Below the pieces are notes generated by a model. The model was not told where the DNA came from and searched no databases. It was given only the letters and a program-made list of their open reading frames with translations. A DNA stretch of 64,000 nt from Alcaligenes parafaecalis (lineage in GTDB: Bacteria; Pseudomonadota; Gammaproteobacteria; Burkholderiales; Burkholderiaceae_B), in NCBI RefSeq assembly GCF_026344135.1, contig NZ_JAPKNA010000002.1, positions 620,001 to 684,000 of the forward strand, read 5' to 3'. The position numbers and the translations under genes were made by a program. This document shows positions 17,468-26,394 of this stretch, one piece after another. Numbering within the stretch: the stretch's first letter is position 1; the number at the start of each line of letters is the position of its first letter.

Positions 17468-18865
17468 TCAGGCCGTAGCGGTAGCGGTAGCGCGCGGCTC
17501 GCTAGCCTCTTGTGCGGGAATCCCCACTTCACCACGCTGATGCACAGTGATGCTGGTATCCAGTGGAGGCAATTCGCCATTCATGGCGCTGTTGAGCTGA
17601 TCGGTATCCAGTTCGCCTTCCCAACGGGCAACCACAATAGTGGCAACCGCATTGCCCACCAGATTGGTCAGGGCGCGGCACTCAGACATGAAGCGGTCAA
17701 TACCCAGGATCAAGGTCATACCGGCAATAGGTACCGAAGGCACGACTGACAGCGTAGCGGCCAGAGTGATGAAACCGGCACCGGTCACACCAGCAGCCCC
17801 TTTGGAGCTCAGCATGGCCACCAGCAATAGCAGAATCTGCTGTTGCAAGGTCAGTGGAATATCACAAGCCTGGGCAATGAACAGAGCCGCCATGGTCATG
17901 TAGATATTGGTGCCGTCCAGATTGAAGGAGTAGCCGGTTGGCACAACCAGGCCCACCACCGACTTGGCACACCCTGCGCGCTCCATCTTCTGCATCAGGG
18001 TAGGCAAAGCAGCCTCGGAAGAACTGGTGCCCAGTACCAGCAGCAATTCTTCGCGGATGTAGCGAATCAGCTTGGTAATGGAAAAGCCGTTGTAGCGGGC
18101 AACCGCACCCAGAATGACCAGCACAAAGAGTACGGAGGTGACGTAAAAAGTCACGACCAGCAGGGCCAGGCTGGATACGGATTCAATACCGTATTTACCG
18201 ATGGTGAAGGAAATGGCACCGAAAGCACCCACCGGAGCGGCTTTCATCAAGATAGCAACCAGCTTGAAGACCGGAGCCATCAGGGCTTGCAGAAACTTGA
18301 GTACGGGTTTGCCGTGATCGCCTACCGCAGCCAGGGCAATACCGAACAACACCGCCACAAACAGCACTTGCAGGATGTCGCCGCCGGTAAAGGGGCTGAT
18401 CAGGGTGGCCGGGATGATGTTCATCAAAAAGCCCGTCAGCGTGCTGTCATGGGCTTGCTGGACATAGCCCTGGATGGAACTGGGATCCAGGGTGCTGGGG
18501 TCGATGTGCATGCCGTGGCCGGGTTGCACCACGTTGCTGACTACCAGACCCACAATCAAGGCCAGCGTGGAGAAGGTCAGAAAGTAAATCATGGCCTTGC
18601 CCACCACACGGCCCACTTTTTGCAGGTCGGTCATGGCGGCAATGCCGGTGGCCACTGTCAGGAAAATAACGGGCGCAATAATCATCTTGACCAGCTTGAT
18701 GAAGGCATCGCCCAGGGGCTTCATGCTCTCGCCCAGCGAGGGGTAAAAGTGGCCCAACAAAATCCCGATAGTGATGGCGATGATGACTTGGACGTACAAA
18801 ATCCGATACCACTTGATGCGGACGATCTGCGGTACCGAACGGTCTCCTGTGCTTATATCCATCAT
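17468..18865 (-). CDS. dctA: C4-dicarboxylate/H+ symporter DctA
   Basis: 465 residues of the dicarboxylate/amino acid:cation symporter family. Recognisable stretches are KMIIAPVIFLTVATGIAAM, the serine-rich LVLGTSSSEAALP re-entrant loop and PTGYSFNLDGTNIYM. It imports succinate, fumarate, malate and probably related C4 acids. Two adjacent ATGs start the gene, with GGAG eight bases before the first. It faces dctB-dctD across a 268-base gap containing a sigma-54 promoter and tandem dyads, which is the classical Dct arrangement. Confidence 0.95.
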   Translation of the reverse strand: MMDISTGDRSVPQIVRIKWYRILYVQVIIAITIGILLGHFYPSLGESMKPLGDAFIKLVKMIIAPVIFLTVATGIAAMTDLQKVGRVVGKAMIYFLTFSTLALIVGLVVSNVVQPGHGMHIDPSTLDPSSIQGYVQQAHDSTLTGFLMNIIPATLISPFTGGDILQVLFVAVLFGIALAAVGDHGKPVLKFLQALMAPVFKLVAILMKAAPVGAFGAISFTIGKYGIESVSSLALLVVTFYVTSVLFVLVILGAVARYNGFSITKLIRYIREELLLVLGTSSSEAALPTLMQKMERAGCAKSVVGLVVPTGYSFNLDGTNIYMTMAALFIAQACDIPLTLQQQILLLLVAMLSSKGAAGVTGAGFITLAATLSVVPSVPIAGMTLILGIDRFMSECRALTNLVGNAVATIVVARWEGELDTDQLNSAMNGELPPLDTSITVHQRGEVGIPAQEASEPRATATATA

Positions 18866-18990
18866 GATGTCGTCTCCGTGACTTGATGTAGCCGACTTTG
18901 GAGTCGGCTAATAGCCTGCTTGGAATTTTGTGTAGGCAGGCGGTTTACGCGCGCCGAAGTCTTTGCCCCGGCCCATAAGCTCATGACTAA

Positions 18991-19006
18991 AGCAACATCC
19001 GTGCCA
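18991..19006 (-). promoter_or_regulatory. Sigma-54 promoter of dctA
   Basis: Read on the minus strand, the bases are TGGCACGGATGTTGCT, an exact match to the -24/-12 consensus TGGCACG-N4-TTGCW. It points towards dctA, whose start codon is about 125 bases downstream. Confidence 0.88.
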
Positions 19007-19077
19007 ATCTGCTCCACCGAGGAAAACCAGCAAATAAGCGGCTTGTGGGCAGGCGGCTTTCCCGCTTGCGGCTAATG

Positions 19078-19127
19078 TGTGCGAAAATCCGCACAGGACT
19101 TATTATTTTTTGGCGAAATTTCGCACA
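19078..19127. promoter_or_regulatory. Tandem DctD-type upstream activator sites
   Basis: Site 1 (19078-19095) is TGTGCG-N6-CGCACA, a perfect six-base dyad. Site 2 (19110-19127) is TTGGCG-N6-CGCACA. The repeat distance is 32 bases, three helical turns, placing both on one face of the DNA, about 100-150 bases upstream of the dctA start site. This matches activator sites for NtrC-type regulators and also argues that dctB starts after them. Confidence 0.75.
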
Positions 19128-19133
19128 AGTTTC

Positions 19134-20990
19134 ATGAACTCCATTCCGGTTTCCTCGGGTTTGCGGCGTCGTTTCAGACTCGAATGGTTATTGCTGCTGA
19201 TCTTGGCTGTAGTGCTGGGGCTGTTTGCCTTTTGGCGCTCGGCCGATTTGGGCACGGCCCGTTTGCTGACACAAAGCGAGCAGCGGCTGGATTCCCTGAT
19301 GCGCGGTAATGCGGGCTGGATCCGGACAATTCGCGACAAATTCCGCACTTTGTCTTTTGCCTTGGCTCAGGACGAGGCTCTGCGCCAATACCTGATGGGC
19401 AATCCTGCCTATAGCGATGCCGGGGTCCTGAACCGCAAGTTCCAGCAATTGGCCGAGGACACAGGGGCCCCCGTCTTGTATCTGCTGGATATTCACTCCC
19501 AGACGCTGGTGTCCAGTAACTGGCAGGAACCCGACAGCTTCGTGGGCAATCATTACGGCTTCCGCCCCTACTTCACCAAAGCATTGGAGCAGGGGCATGC
19601 CGAATACTTTGCGCTGGGGACTGCCAGCGGCAAGGCCGGTTTGTACATCTCCCGCATGGTGCAGGATCAGGACGGCAAAGCGGTGGGTGTGGTGGTGATC
19701 AAGCTGGTGTTTGATTTGCTGGAAGAAGAGTGGGGCGGTTACGGGGATCGCATGTTTGTGACGGACCCGCATGGGGTGATTCTGCTAAGCGGTGAACCGG
19801 ACTGGCGTTTGCATAGCCTGAATCAAGCGGCTTCGGAGCAACTGACTCAAGTGCGGGCCAGTCAGCAGTTTGGGGATGAGCCCCTGGAGCCTGTGGGCCT
19901 GAACAGGTCGGACTCTGACGGACGAGCCTCTTTCTGGACGCTGGGGCCGGAGCGCTTCTTGCACGTGCAGCAGCCCGTGATGGGCAGTGATTGGACTTTG
20001 CATGCGATGGCCCCCATGAATGCCGCCCTGCAAACCCAGGCATTCCAATCCCGTTTGATGGTGATGGGTTTGCTGTTTGCGGCGCTGGTGCTGACAGCTT
20101 TGGGGCTGCAGCGTAATCAGCAGCGTCGTGAGTCTCAGGAGCAGCAGGCCTTGTTGCGGGATGCCTTGGAAGACGCCGTAGAATCGCGTACCGCCCAGTT
20201 GCAGGTGGCTCGCCTGCGTCTGGAGCAAGAGATGCGGGCCTTGCATGAGGCCCGGTCGCGTGCCCGTGATCTGCGTGAGCAATTGGAGCAGGCAGAGAAA
20301 CTGTCTTTTCTGGGGCAGGTGACTGCTGGAGTCGCCCACGAGATCAATCAGCCTGTGGCGGCGATTGAGGTGTATGCCGATAACACCTCGCGCCTTCTGG
20401 AGCAGGGGCAGCTAGAGACGGCTCGCCAGAATCTGTCCCGTATTCAGACACTGACCCAGCGTATAGGCAGCATCACCTCCCAACTGTGCCATTACGCCCG
20501 CAAACCCCAGGAGCAAGAGGGCCCGGTGCAGGTAAGGGCGGCGGTCGATAGCGCCTGGCAGTTGCTGGAGCACAGGGCACGCGCACAAGGCGTGGATCTG
20601 GAACTGGCCGATATGAGCGAGCCGGTACGGGTGTGGGCTTTGCCCGTGCGTCTGGAGCAAGTGCTGGTGAATCTGTTACGCAATGCGCTGGACGCGTTGG
20701 AAGGTCGCGAGCACGGGCATATTCGTCTTGAAGTGATGACTGAAAATCGGCATGTGCGCATTGTTGTGTCGGACAATGGACCCGGCTTGAGTCCGGAAAT
20801 CCGTCAGCGTCTGTTTACCCCCTTTAGCTCCAGCCGCCGTCAAGGCGTGGGTTTGGGGCTGGTGATCTCGCACGATATTGTGGCGGCCCTGGGTGGCCGT
20901 TTGGAAGAAGGGCCGTCGCGTCTGGGCGGTGCCACGTTTCATATCGTGCTGCGCAATGCCGATAGTGATTTGGGCCAGGGAGAGAAATAA
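19134..20990 (+). CDS. dctB: C4-dicarboxylate sensor histidine kinase DctB
   Basis: 618 residues with the ATG giving MNSIPVSSGLRRRFR. A GTG 57 bases upstream is possible but would put the activator dyads inside the gene. One transmembrane helix near residue 20 and another near 305 bracket a periplasmic double-PAS sensor domain. After a coiled coil come the H-box GVAHEINQPVAAIEVYADN and the ATPase motifs (LVNLLRNALDAL, VSDNGPGLSPE, GVGLGLVISHDIV). In the family it senses succinate-like acids and phosphorylates DctD. It is followed two bases later by dctD. Confidence 0.93.
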   Translation: MNSIPVSSGLRRRFRLEWLLLLILAVVLGLFAFWRSADLGTARLLTQSEQRLDSLMRGNAGWIRTIRDKFRTLSFALAQDEALRQYLMGNPAYSDAGVLNRKFQQLAEDTGAPVLYLLDIHSQTLVSSNWQEPDSFVGNHYGFRPYFTKALEQGHAEYFALGTASGKAGLYISRMVQDQDGKAVGVVVIKLVFDLLEEEWGGYGDRMFVTDPHGVILLSGEPDWRLHSLNQAASEQLTQVRASQQFGDEPLEPVGLNRSDSDGRASFWTLGPERFLHVQQPVMGSDWTLHAMAPMNAALQTQAFQSRLMVMGLLFAALVLTALGLQRNQQRRESQEQQALLRDALEDAVESRTAQLQVARLRLEQEMRALHEARSRARDLREQLEQAEKLSFLGQVTAGVAHEINQPVAAIEVYADNTSRLLEQGQLETARQNLSRIQTLTQRIGSITSQLCHYARKPQEQEGPVQVRAAVDSAWQLLEHRARAQGVDLELADMSEPVRVWALPVRLEQVLVNLLRNALDALEGREHGHIRLEVMTENRHVRIVVSDNGPGLSPEIRQRLFTPFSSSRRQGVGLGLVISHDIVAALGGRLEEGPSRLGGATFHIVLRNADSDLGQGEK

Positions 20991-20992
20991 GA

Positions 20993-22333
20993 ATGGAAGT
21001 TGCATTTGTAGATGATGACGCGGACCTGCGTGCCGCGGTGGTGCAAAGTCTGGAACTGGCGGGCCTGAAAGTCCTGGCCTGTGGCAGTGGTCAGGAGGCC
21101 TTGAGCCGTCTGCCCAAGGATTATCCCGGCGTGGTGGTCACAGACATCCGTATGCCGGGCATGGATGGCCTGACGCTGATGCGCGCCTTGCATGCCCGCG
21201 ATCCCGAGCAGCCTGTGGTCCTGATTACCGGCCATGGCGATATCGATATGGCCGTGCAAGCCATGCACGATGGTGCTTTTGATTTTCTGACCAAACCCTA
21301 TCAGGCCGAGCGTTTGCTGACAGTAATACGCCATGCCGCCATGCAGCGCAGCCTGGTCTTGCAGAACCGGGCCTTGCGCGAGGAACTGGACGAGGATGGT
21401 CAAGGCCCGGCGCTGCTGGGCAATTCAGAAGTCATGATCAATCTGCGCGCTACCTTGCGGCATCTGGCCCAGTCGGATGTGGATGTGCTGGTAGAAGGGG
21501 AGACGGGCACCGGCAAGGAAGTGGTCGCCATGTTGCTGCACCGTTGGAGCGCTCGAGCCCAGCATCGTTTTGTGGCGCTCAATTGCGGAGCCTTACCCGA
21601 AACCATTATTGAAAGCGAACTGTTCGGCCACGAACCGGGAGCGTTCACCGGAGCGCAACGGCGGCGTGTCGGCAGTGTGGAACATGCCCATCAAGGCACG
21701 CTGTTTCTGGATGAAATCGAGAGCATGCCCATGATTGCGCAAGTGCGCTTGCTGCGGGTGCTGGAAACACGCTGCGTCACCCCTCTGGGCTCTAACGAAG
21801 AGCATCCGGTCAATATTCGGGTCGTCGCCGCCAGCAAGGTGGACTTGGCTGATCCAGCCCAGCGTGCGAATTTCCGCGCTGATCTGTATTACCGCCTGAA
21901 CGTCGTGACCCTGCGCTTGCCGCCATTAAGAGAGCGTAAAGAGGACATCCCCATGCTCTTCGCGCACTTTGCGGCTTTGGCGGCCAAAAAGTACGGCATG
22001 CCCCAGAAAATGCCCGATGCACGCAGCCTGACATATATGCAGACGCATCACTGGCCGGGCAATGTGCGCGAGCTGGCCCACTTTGCGCAACGAGAAGTGC
22101 TGGGTGTGCCGCATGTGGATATCAAGGATCTGGATACCGAAGATTTGAGCTTGCCTGCGCGGATTGAGCAGTTCGAGTCGCAGCAGATACGCCAGGCTCT
22201 GGCGCGACACCGTGGCGATATCAAGGCAACCTTGCAGGATCTGCGTATCCCGCGCAAAACCTTTTACGACAAGCTGCAGCGCCATGGGATTTTGCGTAGC
22301 GATTTTGTCGAAGAGGGCGCGCAGGGCGAATAA
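20993..22333 (+). CDS. dctD: Sigma-54 response regulator DctD
   Basis: 446 residues. The receiver domain (1-120) contains VDDDADLR, the phospho-acceptor Asp in VVVTDIRMPGMDG and the Lys in FLTKPY. The AAA+ domain (about 140-375) has GETGTGKE, the sigma-54 contact loop GAFTGA and LFLDEIESM. A Fis-type helix-turn-helix (IKATLQDLRIPRKTFYDKLQRHG) closes the protein. It would activate the sigma-54 promoter of dctA from the tandem dyads. Convergent with the MarR gene that follows. Confidence 0.94.
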   Translation: MEVAFVDDDADLRAAVVQSLELAGLKVLACGSGQEALSRLPKDYPGVVVTDIRMPGMDGLTLMRALHARDPEQPVVLITGHGDIDMAVQAMHDGAFDFLTKPYQAERLLTVIRHAAMQRSLVLQNRALREELDEDGQGPALLGNSEVMINLRATLRHLAQSDVDVLVEGETGTGKEVVAMLLHRWSARAQHRFVALNCGALPETIIESELFGHEPGAFTGAQRRRVGSVEHAHQGTLFLDEIESMPMIAQVRLLRVLETRCVTPLGSNEEHPVNIRVVAASKVDLADPAQRANFRADLYYRLNVVTLRLPPLRERKEDIPMLFAHFAALAAKKYGMPQKMPDARSLTYMQTHHWPGNVRELAHFAQREVLGVPHVDIKDLDTEDLSLPARIEQFESQQIRQALARHRGDIKATLQDLRIPRKTFYDKLQRHGILRSDFVEEGAQGE

Positions 22334-22387
22334 TGGTTTGAGTAAAAAATGGGATATGTCGAGTATGTGCTGGACGTTATGGTCGGA

Positions 22388-22948
22388 CTACATATTCCTT
22401 AGAGCAGCGCGCCCATATTGATTGTTGTGCTCCACAATACGGGTCAGCAGATCCATGAATACCTGGCGTTGTTTGGCCGTTAGAGGGTCCAGCAAGCGTT
22501 CCTGTGCGTTGTTCATTCCAGCGCTCAGCTTTTGCATGATGGCCAGGCCCGCCTCGGTAATATAGGTTTGACGCGAACGGCGGTCATCTGGGTTTACGCG
22601 CCGGTTCAGTAATCCTTTTTCTTCCAGACGGCGGATGACTTCAGCGGAGGTCGTGCGATCCAGGCCCAGTTCATAGCCAATAGTGGTTTGGTCTAGCCAG
22701 GGTGAGCCCATTAAAACGGAGAGTACCCCGTGCTGGACTGGGGTGATATCGCTTTTGCACTCTTCGTAGAACATGGCGTAATGAATTTGGTTCAGACGCC
22801 TGATCAGGAAGCCGGACCGCGACCATAACTTTTGCCGAAACAGTTCGGCATTTTCCTCTTTGATTGGGCCGAGAGATTCGGCTTTGTCGGATTGAAATTG
22901 TTCCTCTTGCTTTAACTTGGTGTGATTCTTCATAGATAAGTCAGGCAT
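22388..22948 (-). CDS. MarR-family repressor, close paralogue of PicR
   Basis: 186 residues, the same length as the PicR protein at 46.5-47.1 kb and identical to it over most positions, for example NQIHYAMFYEECKSD, GVLSVLMGSPWLDQT and DPLTAKQRQ. The winged helix-turn-helix spans about residues 65-135 (TIGYELGLDRTTSAEVIRRLEEKGLL). It sits directly downstream of a Mo-hydroxylase operon on the same strand but has its own upstream region, which resembles that of picR. PicR represses pic genes in the absence of the pyridine acid; this protein probably does the same for the adjoining operon with a related ligand. Confidence 0.88.
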   Translation of the reverse strand: MPDLSMKNHTKLKQEEQFQSDKAESLGPIKEENAELFRQKLWSRSGFLIRRLNQIHYAMFYEECKSDITPVQHGVLSVLMGSPWLDQTTIGYELGLDRTTSAEVIRRLEEKGLLNRRVNPDDRRSRQTYITEAGLAIMQKLSAGMNNAQERLLDPLTAKQRQVFMDLLTRIVEHNNQYGRAALRNM

Positions 22949-23061
22949 TAAGAACCCATGGCTTGCGATGCTATAGGCTTGTGATGGGGCAAGCCCCGGT
23001 AGGGGCTGGATCTTATTTTGTATTCGTTTCTACCCGGTGCTGTCCATGCTCAATGTATAAG

Positions 23062-23101
23062 TTATTTCCCGACTTGCTGAAAAATATAATCAGTATGCTG
23101 T
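23062..23101. promoter_or_regulatory. Conserved control block with MarR-type operator
   Basis: TTTCCCGACTTGCTGAAAA is followed by the dyad TCAGTATGCTGT at 23090-23101. The same block, with TCAGCATACTGA, lies between picR and picC at 47268-47311. Located about 140 bases upstream of the MarR gene, it probably mediates autoregulation. Confidence 0.65.
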
Positions 23102-23173
23102 TTTATTTTTAAATAAAAACTTTTTTATTTAAATCAGTGGATTTCTGGATGGAGCTTAATGATTGATGCTACG

Positions 23174-23208
23174 ACCTGCTAAGCGCCGGGTTATGGCGCT
23201 TAGCAGGT
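23174..23208. terminator. Hairpin between coxG-like gene and marR
   Basis: Fourteen-base perfect arms (ACCTGCTAAGCGCC and complement) enclose a seven-base loop directly after the coxG-like stop codon. No clear T-run follows on the minus strand, so it may act as an mRNA 3' stabiliser or a weak terminator. Confidence 0.5.
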
Positions 23209-23217
23209 TTACGGCTT

Positions 23218-24012
23218 TTATGCAGGGTCCTTGCGCCCAAACAGTCTCCCCACTCGATAGCGGATCTGTGACCAGAAGGCCTTGAGCCCGATAGACAACA
23301 TGTTTAACTCCCCGGCGCCGTCATCCTGCGGTCGTCTTTGTGTTTGCAGGCGCAGCAGGGTCTGTTGCATCTGTGCCTGTAACTGCTGAGTTTGTGCCAG
23401 CACGGCCTGGGACTGATAGAGAATGGCTTGGGCGTCCAGCGTGGAAGCGGGTGTGGCCGTCATTGACGGAATACTGGCAGTTGCTCCGCCAGGTGCCGCT
23501 GTCATGGTCTGGTTGCTGCTGGGGATGGGAGTGTCAGACGATGGTGCAGGATTGGCGTCACCTTGCACCATTCGTGCAAGATTGCGCTCGAACTGCCCCA
23601 GGATTTGCCCGGCCACTTCGGCGATCATGCCGCTGCCGCGTCCATATTGAGCCACAGCGCCTGACAAGGTCAGTTCTGTGCTGACTTCCACATTGGTCCC
23701 CCCTTCTGCTGACGGTGTCAGCGCGAAGCTGAAGTCTGAACTGGCTGAGCCTCGTCCCTTGGGGTCCAGACCGGCACCACGCAGATAAGCAATATGGTTT
23801 TCCTCATCGGTTTTTACGAGCTCGGCCGTTCCGTCGAAAGACAGTTTGATTGGACCCAGTTTGACCGAAACTGACCCCTGATATTTGTTGCCGTCCAATA
23901 CATCTGTCAGTTTGGCACCGGGCAGGCAGGGCATGATGCGCGGCACGTCCAGCATCAGTGCCCATGCTTGATCCAGTGGTAGAGGAATATGAAACCGGTT
24001 TTTGAAATTCAT
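23218..24012 (-). CDS. CoxG-like SRPBCC protein
   Basis: 264 residues. Residues 1-150 form a CoxG-type SRPBCC domain (WALMLDVPRIMPCLPGAKLTD, GSVSVKLGPIKLSFDG). A Pro/Ser/Thr/Gln-rich linker follows, and the end is basic with Trp and Phe (FWSQIRYRVGRLFGR), possibly a membrane-association segment. CoxG proteins accompany CO dehydrogenase-type Mo hydroxylases and have been linked to membrane anchoring. It is the last gene of the Bug-decarboxylase-FAD-FeS-Mo operon. In PicA3 a similar domain is fused to the 2Fe-2S subunit. Confidence 0.82.
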   Translation of the reverse strand: MNFKNRFHIPLPLDQAWALMLDVPRIMPCLPGAKLTDVLDGNKYQGSVSVKLGPIKLSFDGTAELVKTDEENHIAYLRGAGLDPKGRGSASSDFSFALTPSAEGGTNVEVSTELTLSGAVAQYGRGSGMIAEVAGQILGQFERNLARMVQGDANPAPSSDTPIPSSNQTMTAAPGGATASIPSMTATPASTLDAQAILYQSQAVLAQTQQLQAQMQQTLLRLQTQRRPQDDGAGELNMLSIGLKAFWSQIRYRVGRLFGRKDPA

Positions 24013-24027
24013 GGCAGCGTTCCTGTT

Positions 24028-26394
24028 TTATTGTGTCTGTTGCGTGGCCTGATCGATCAGTTCCAGTAGTCGCATAGGGCTGATCGGGAACTCATTGATA
24101 CGCACGTTCAGTGGTGCCAGTGCCTGCTCCACTGCTGAGATCACGACGGCGGCGACGGCGATGGTGGAGCATTCGCCCACGCCTTTGACTCCTAGCGGAT
24201 TCAAGTGCGTGGGGGAGGGGCAGAACAGCACTTCGATGTTCGGCACCTCGGGGGCGGTAGGCAGAAGATACTCGGCACAAGTGGTGGATAAAGGCTGACC
24301 TTCGGCGTCGTAGGCCATCTGCTCGAACAAGGCATTGCCCAGTCCATGGACTACACCGCCTACGACCTGACCTTCCACGATCATCGGGTTGATGAGCTTG
24401 CCGCAATCTTGCACAGCCAGATAGCGTGTGATGTGGATAGCGCCCGTGCTCGCATCGACCTCCACTTCACAAGCATGTGTGGAGCCTGCGTAGGTTTGCT
24501 CGTCGCAGTGAAAATGGGCGGTGCTCTCCAGGCCCGGGTCTGTCTTTATAGGCAAGCTGTAGCCCGGCACGCCCTTGAGTTCCATGGCCAGCCTAGCCAG
24601 GCTGATGGTCGTCGTAGTCGCACTGCTGCGGACGATGCCATAAGAAATATCCAGGGTATCTTGAGGGACCTTCAGAACCGCCGCTGCTGCTAGCAGTACC
24701 TTGTGGCGCAGTTGCCGGGAGGCTTGTTCAACGGCTGTGCCGGCCATAATTGCCTGGCGGCTTGCGAAACCACCCATCCCAACACCAATGTGGCGTGTGT
24801 CGCCAGCATGAATGTCTATCCCTTCCGGTTCTACCCCGAAATGTGCTGCACAGATCTGCGCAAGTGAGGTCTTGATACCTTGGCCCATGGCCAGGGCGCC
24901 GGTGAAAACAGCAATTCGGCCTGAGGGGAAAATCTTGACGGTGGCGGACTCATAGGGACCGCGACCCGTAGGTTTGACGGCATTGGCCAGACTCTGGCCC
25001 AGGTAGCGGTCTTGAGCGAGCGCTTCTTGTCGTCGTTGTTCAAAACCGTCGCGGTCCATGGCGTGCTCTGCCATGGCTTGCATGCGAGGGAAGTCGCCGC
25101 TGTCGATAACCAGTGGTATCCCCGCCCGAGATTTCAGCGGTTTGGTGTAGGGGATTTTGGCGGCTGGAATCAGGTTCAGTTCGCGGCAGCGTATGGGGTC
25201 CATACCGATATGCTGCGCGAGTCGGTCCATTAGCCTGTCCATGACGAAAGCAGCTTGCGGATAGCCAGCGCCGCGTACGGTAGCGACAGGCACCTTGTTG
25301 GTGTAGGCCACGTCAACCGTCAGACTGAAGGCCGGGACGACATAGGGCCCGGTCATGGATGAGGCCGCGTTGTAGGGAACATTGGTGCCCTGCGGCGTAT
25401 AGGCTCCGTGGTCATGGATGAAGTTGCCGCGCAGGCCTAGTATGTGGCCGCTCTTGTTGGCCGCCATGGAAATGGACCAGAACTGATCACGTTCCTGGAT
25501 GGAGGTCAGGAAGTTCTCGCGCCTGTCCTCCACCCATTTGACAGGGCGGCGTAGCAGACGGGCCACGGCTGGAATGACTATCTCTTCAGGATAGATCATG
25601 AACTTTGCGCCAAAGCCGCCCCCAACATCAGGGGTGACCACGCGCAATTGATCCTCACGATGGCCCAGCATCAGGGCCAGGGTGTAATGCAGTTCGTGTG
25701 CCATCTGGGTGGAAGACCAAACAGTCAACTCGTTGCCGGCAGGATCCAGCCGTGCAAGCACGCCGCGCCCCTCGATGGGGTGAGCACAGCCACGATGGGC
25801 TGAAAATGATTCCTCGATAATGATGTCTGCATCAAGGAAGGCGGCGTCTATGTCCCCATAGGCCAGCGTGTAGTTTTGCAGGCTGTTGCTTTGCAGCTCG
25901 GTGCGTACCAGAGGAGCATCCGGTTCGAGAGCCTGGCGTACGTCAGAAATTGCGGGCAGGACTTCGTAGTCGATAGCCACGAGCGCAGCAGCATCTTCGG
26001 CAAGGTGACGGGACTGAGCGACGATCACAGCGATTGCTTCGCCAACGAAGGCCACTTCCTCGCGTGCCAGGACAAAGGGGACGGTGTTTTCGGGCAGTAC
26101 GGCAAAAGCAAAGCCCAATGGCATGCGCCAATGGGTTAATTCGCCCATCAGGTCCTGAGCGGTAAATGCTCCGTGTACGCCGGGCAGCGCTTGGGCCGCC
26201 GACAGGTCGATGGAGCGAATGCGTGCGTGCGCGTGGGGACTGCGTACGAAGCAGGCATGCAATACACCCTCCATGGGAATGTCATCCAGAAACTGGGCTT
26301 GCCCAGTCAACAAGGCTTCATCTTCCAGGCGCAGAAAAGAGTGCCCCATGCCGGGGGCGGTTTGTTCCATCTGGTGGGGATCATTCATGTGCAT
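24028..26394 (-). CDS. Molybdenum hydroxylase large subunit (xanthine dehydrogenase family), putative quinolinate dehydrogenase
   Basis: 788 residues. The hammerhead domain (about 20-140) is followed by Mo-cofactor domains with DVGGGFGAKF, RGAGYPQAAFVMDRLMDRL, GMGGFASRQAIMAG and GVKGVGECST, whose Glu is the expected catalytic base. The enzyme class hydroxylates N-heteroaromatic rings with water. It overlaps the 2Fe-2S gene by 14 bases, and the FAD gene lies before that, so the three-subunit Mo-FAD-FeS enzyme is complete. The adjacent Pht5-family decarboxylase and picR paralogue suggest a pyridine dicarboxylate such as quinolinate as substrate; this is inference. The family assignment is firm. 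Confidence 0.85.
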   Translation of the reverse strand: MHMNDPHQMEQTAPGMGHSFLRLEDEALLTGQAQFLDDIPMEGVLHACFVRSPHAHARIRSIDLSAAQALPGVHGAFTAQDLMGELTHWRMPLGFAFAVLPENTVPFVLAREEVAFVGEAIAVIVAQSRHLAEDAAALVAIDYEVLPAISDVRQALEPDAPLVRTELQSNSLQNYTLAYGDIDAAFLDADIIIEESFSAHRGCAHPIEGRGVLARLDPAGNELTVWSSTQMAHELHYTLALMLGHREDQLRVVTPDVGGGFGAKFMIYPEEIVIPAVARLLRRPVKWVEDRRENFLTSIQERDQFWSISMAANKSGHILGLRGNFIHDHGAYTPQGTNVPYNAASSMTGPYVVPAFSLTVDVAYTNKVPVATVRGAGYPQAAFVMDRLMDRLAQHIGMDPIRCRELNLIPAAKIPYTKPLKSRAGIPLVIDSGDFPRMQAMAEHAMDRDGFEQRRQEALAQDRYLGQSLANAVKPTGRGPYESATVKIFPSGRIAVFTGALAMGQGIKTSLAQICAAHFGVEPEGIDIHAGDTRHIGVGMGGFASRQAIMAGTAVEQASRQLRHKVLLAAAAVLKVPQDTLDISYGIVRSSATTTTISLARLAMELKGVPGYSLPIKTDPGLESTAHFHCDEQTYAGSTHACEVEVDASTGAIHITRYLAVQDCGKLINPMIVEGQVVGGVVHGLGNALFEQMAYDAEGQPLSTTCAEYLLPTAPEVPNIEVLFCPSPTHLNPLGVKGVGECSTIAVAAVVISAVEQALAPLNVRINEFPISPMRLLELIDQATQQTQ

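Noticed and set aside
17843..18886. A 347-codon plus-strand frame opposite dctA
   Set aside because: Antisense shadow of a well-conserved transporter gene; His/Gln/Gly-rich translation without family features.
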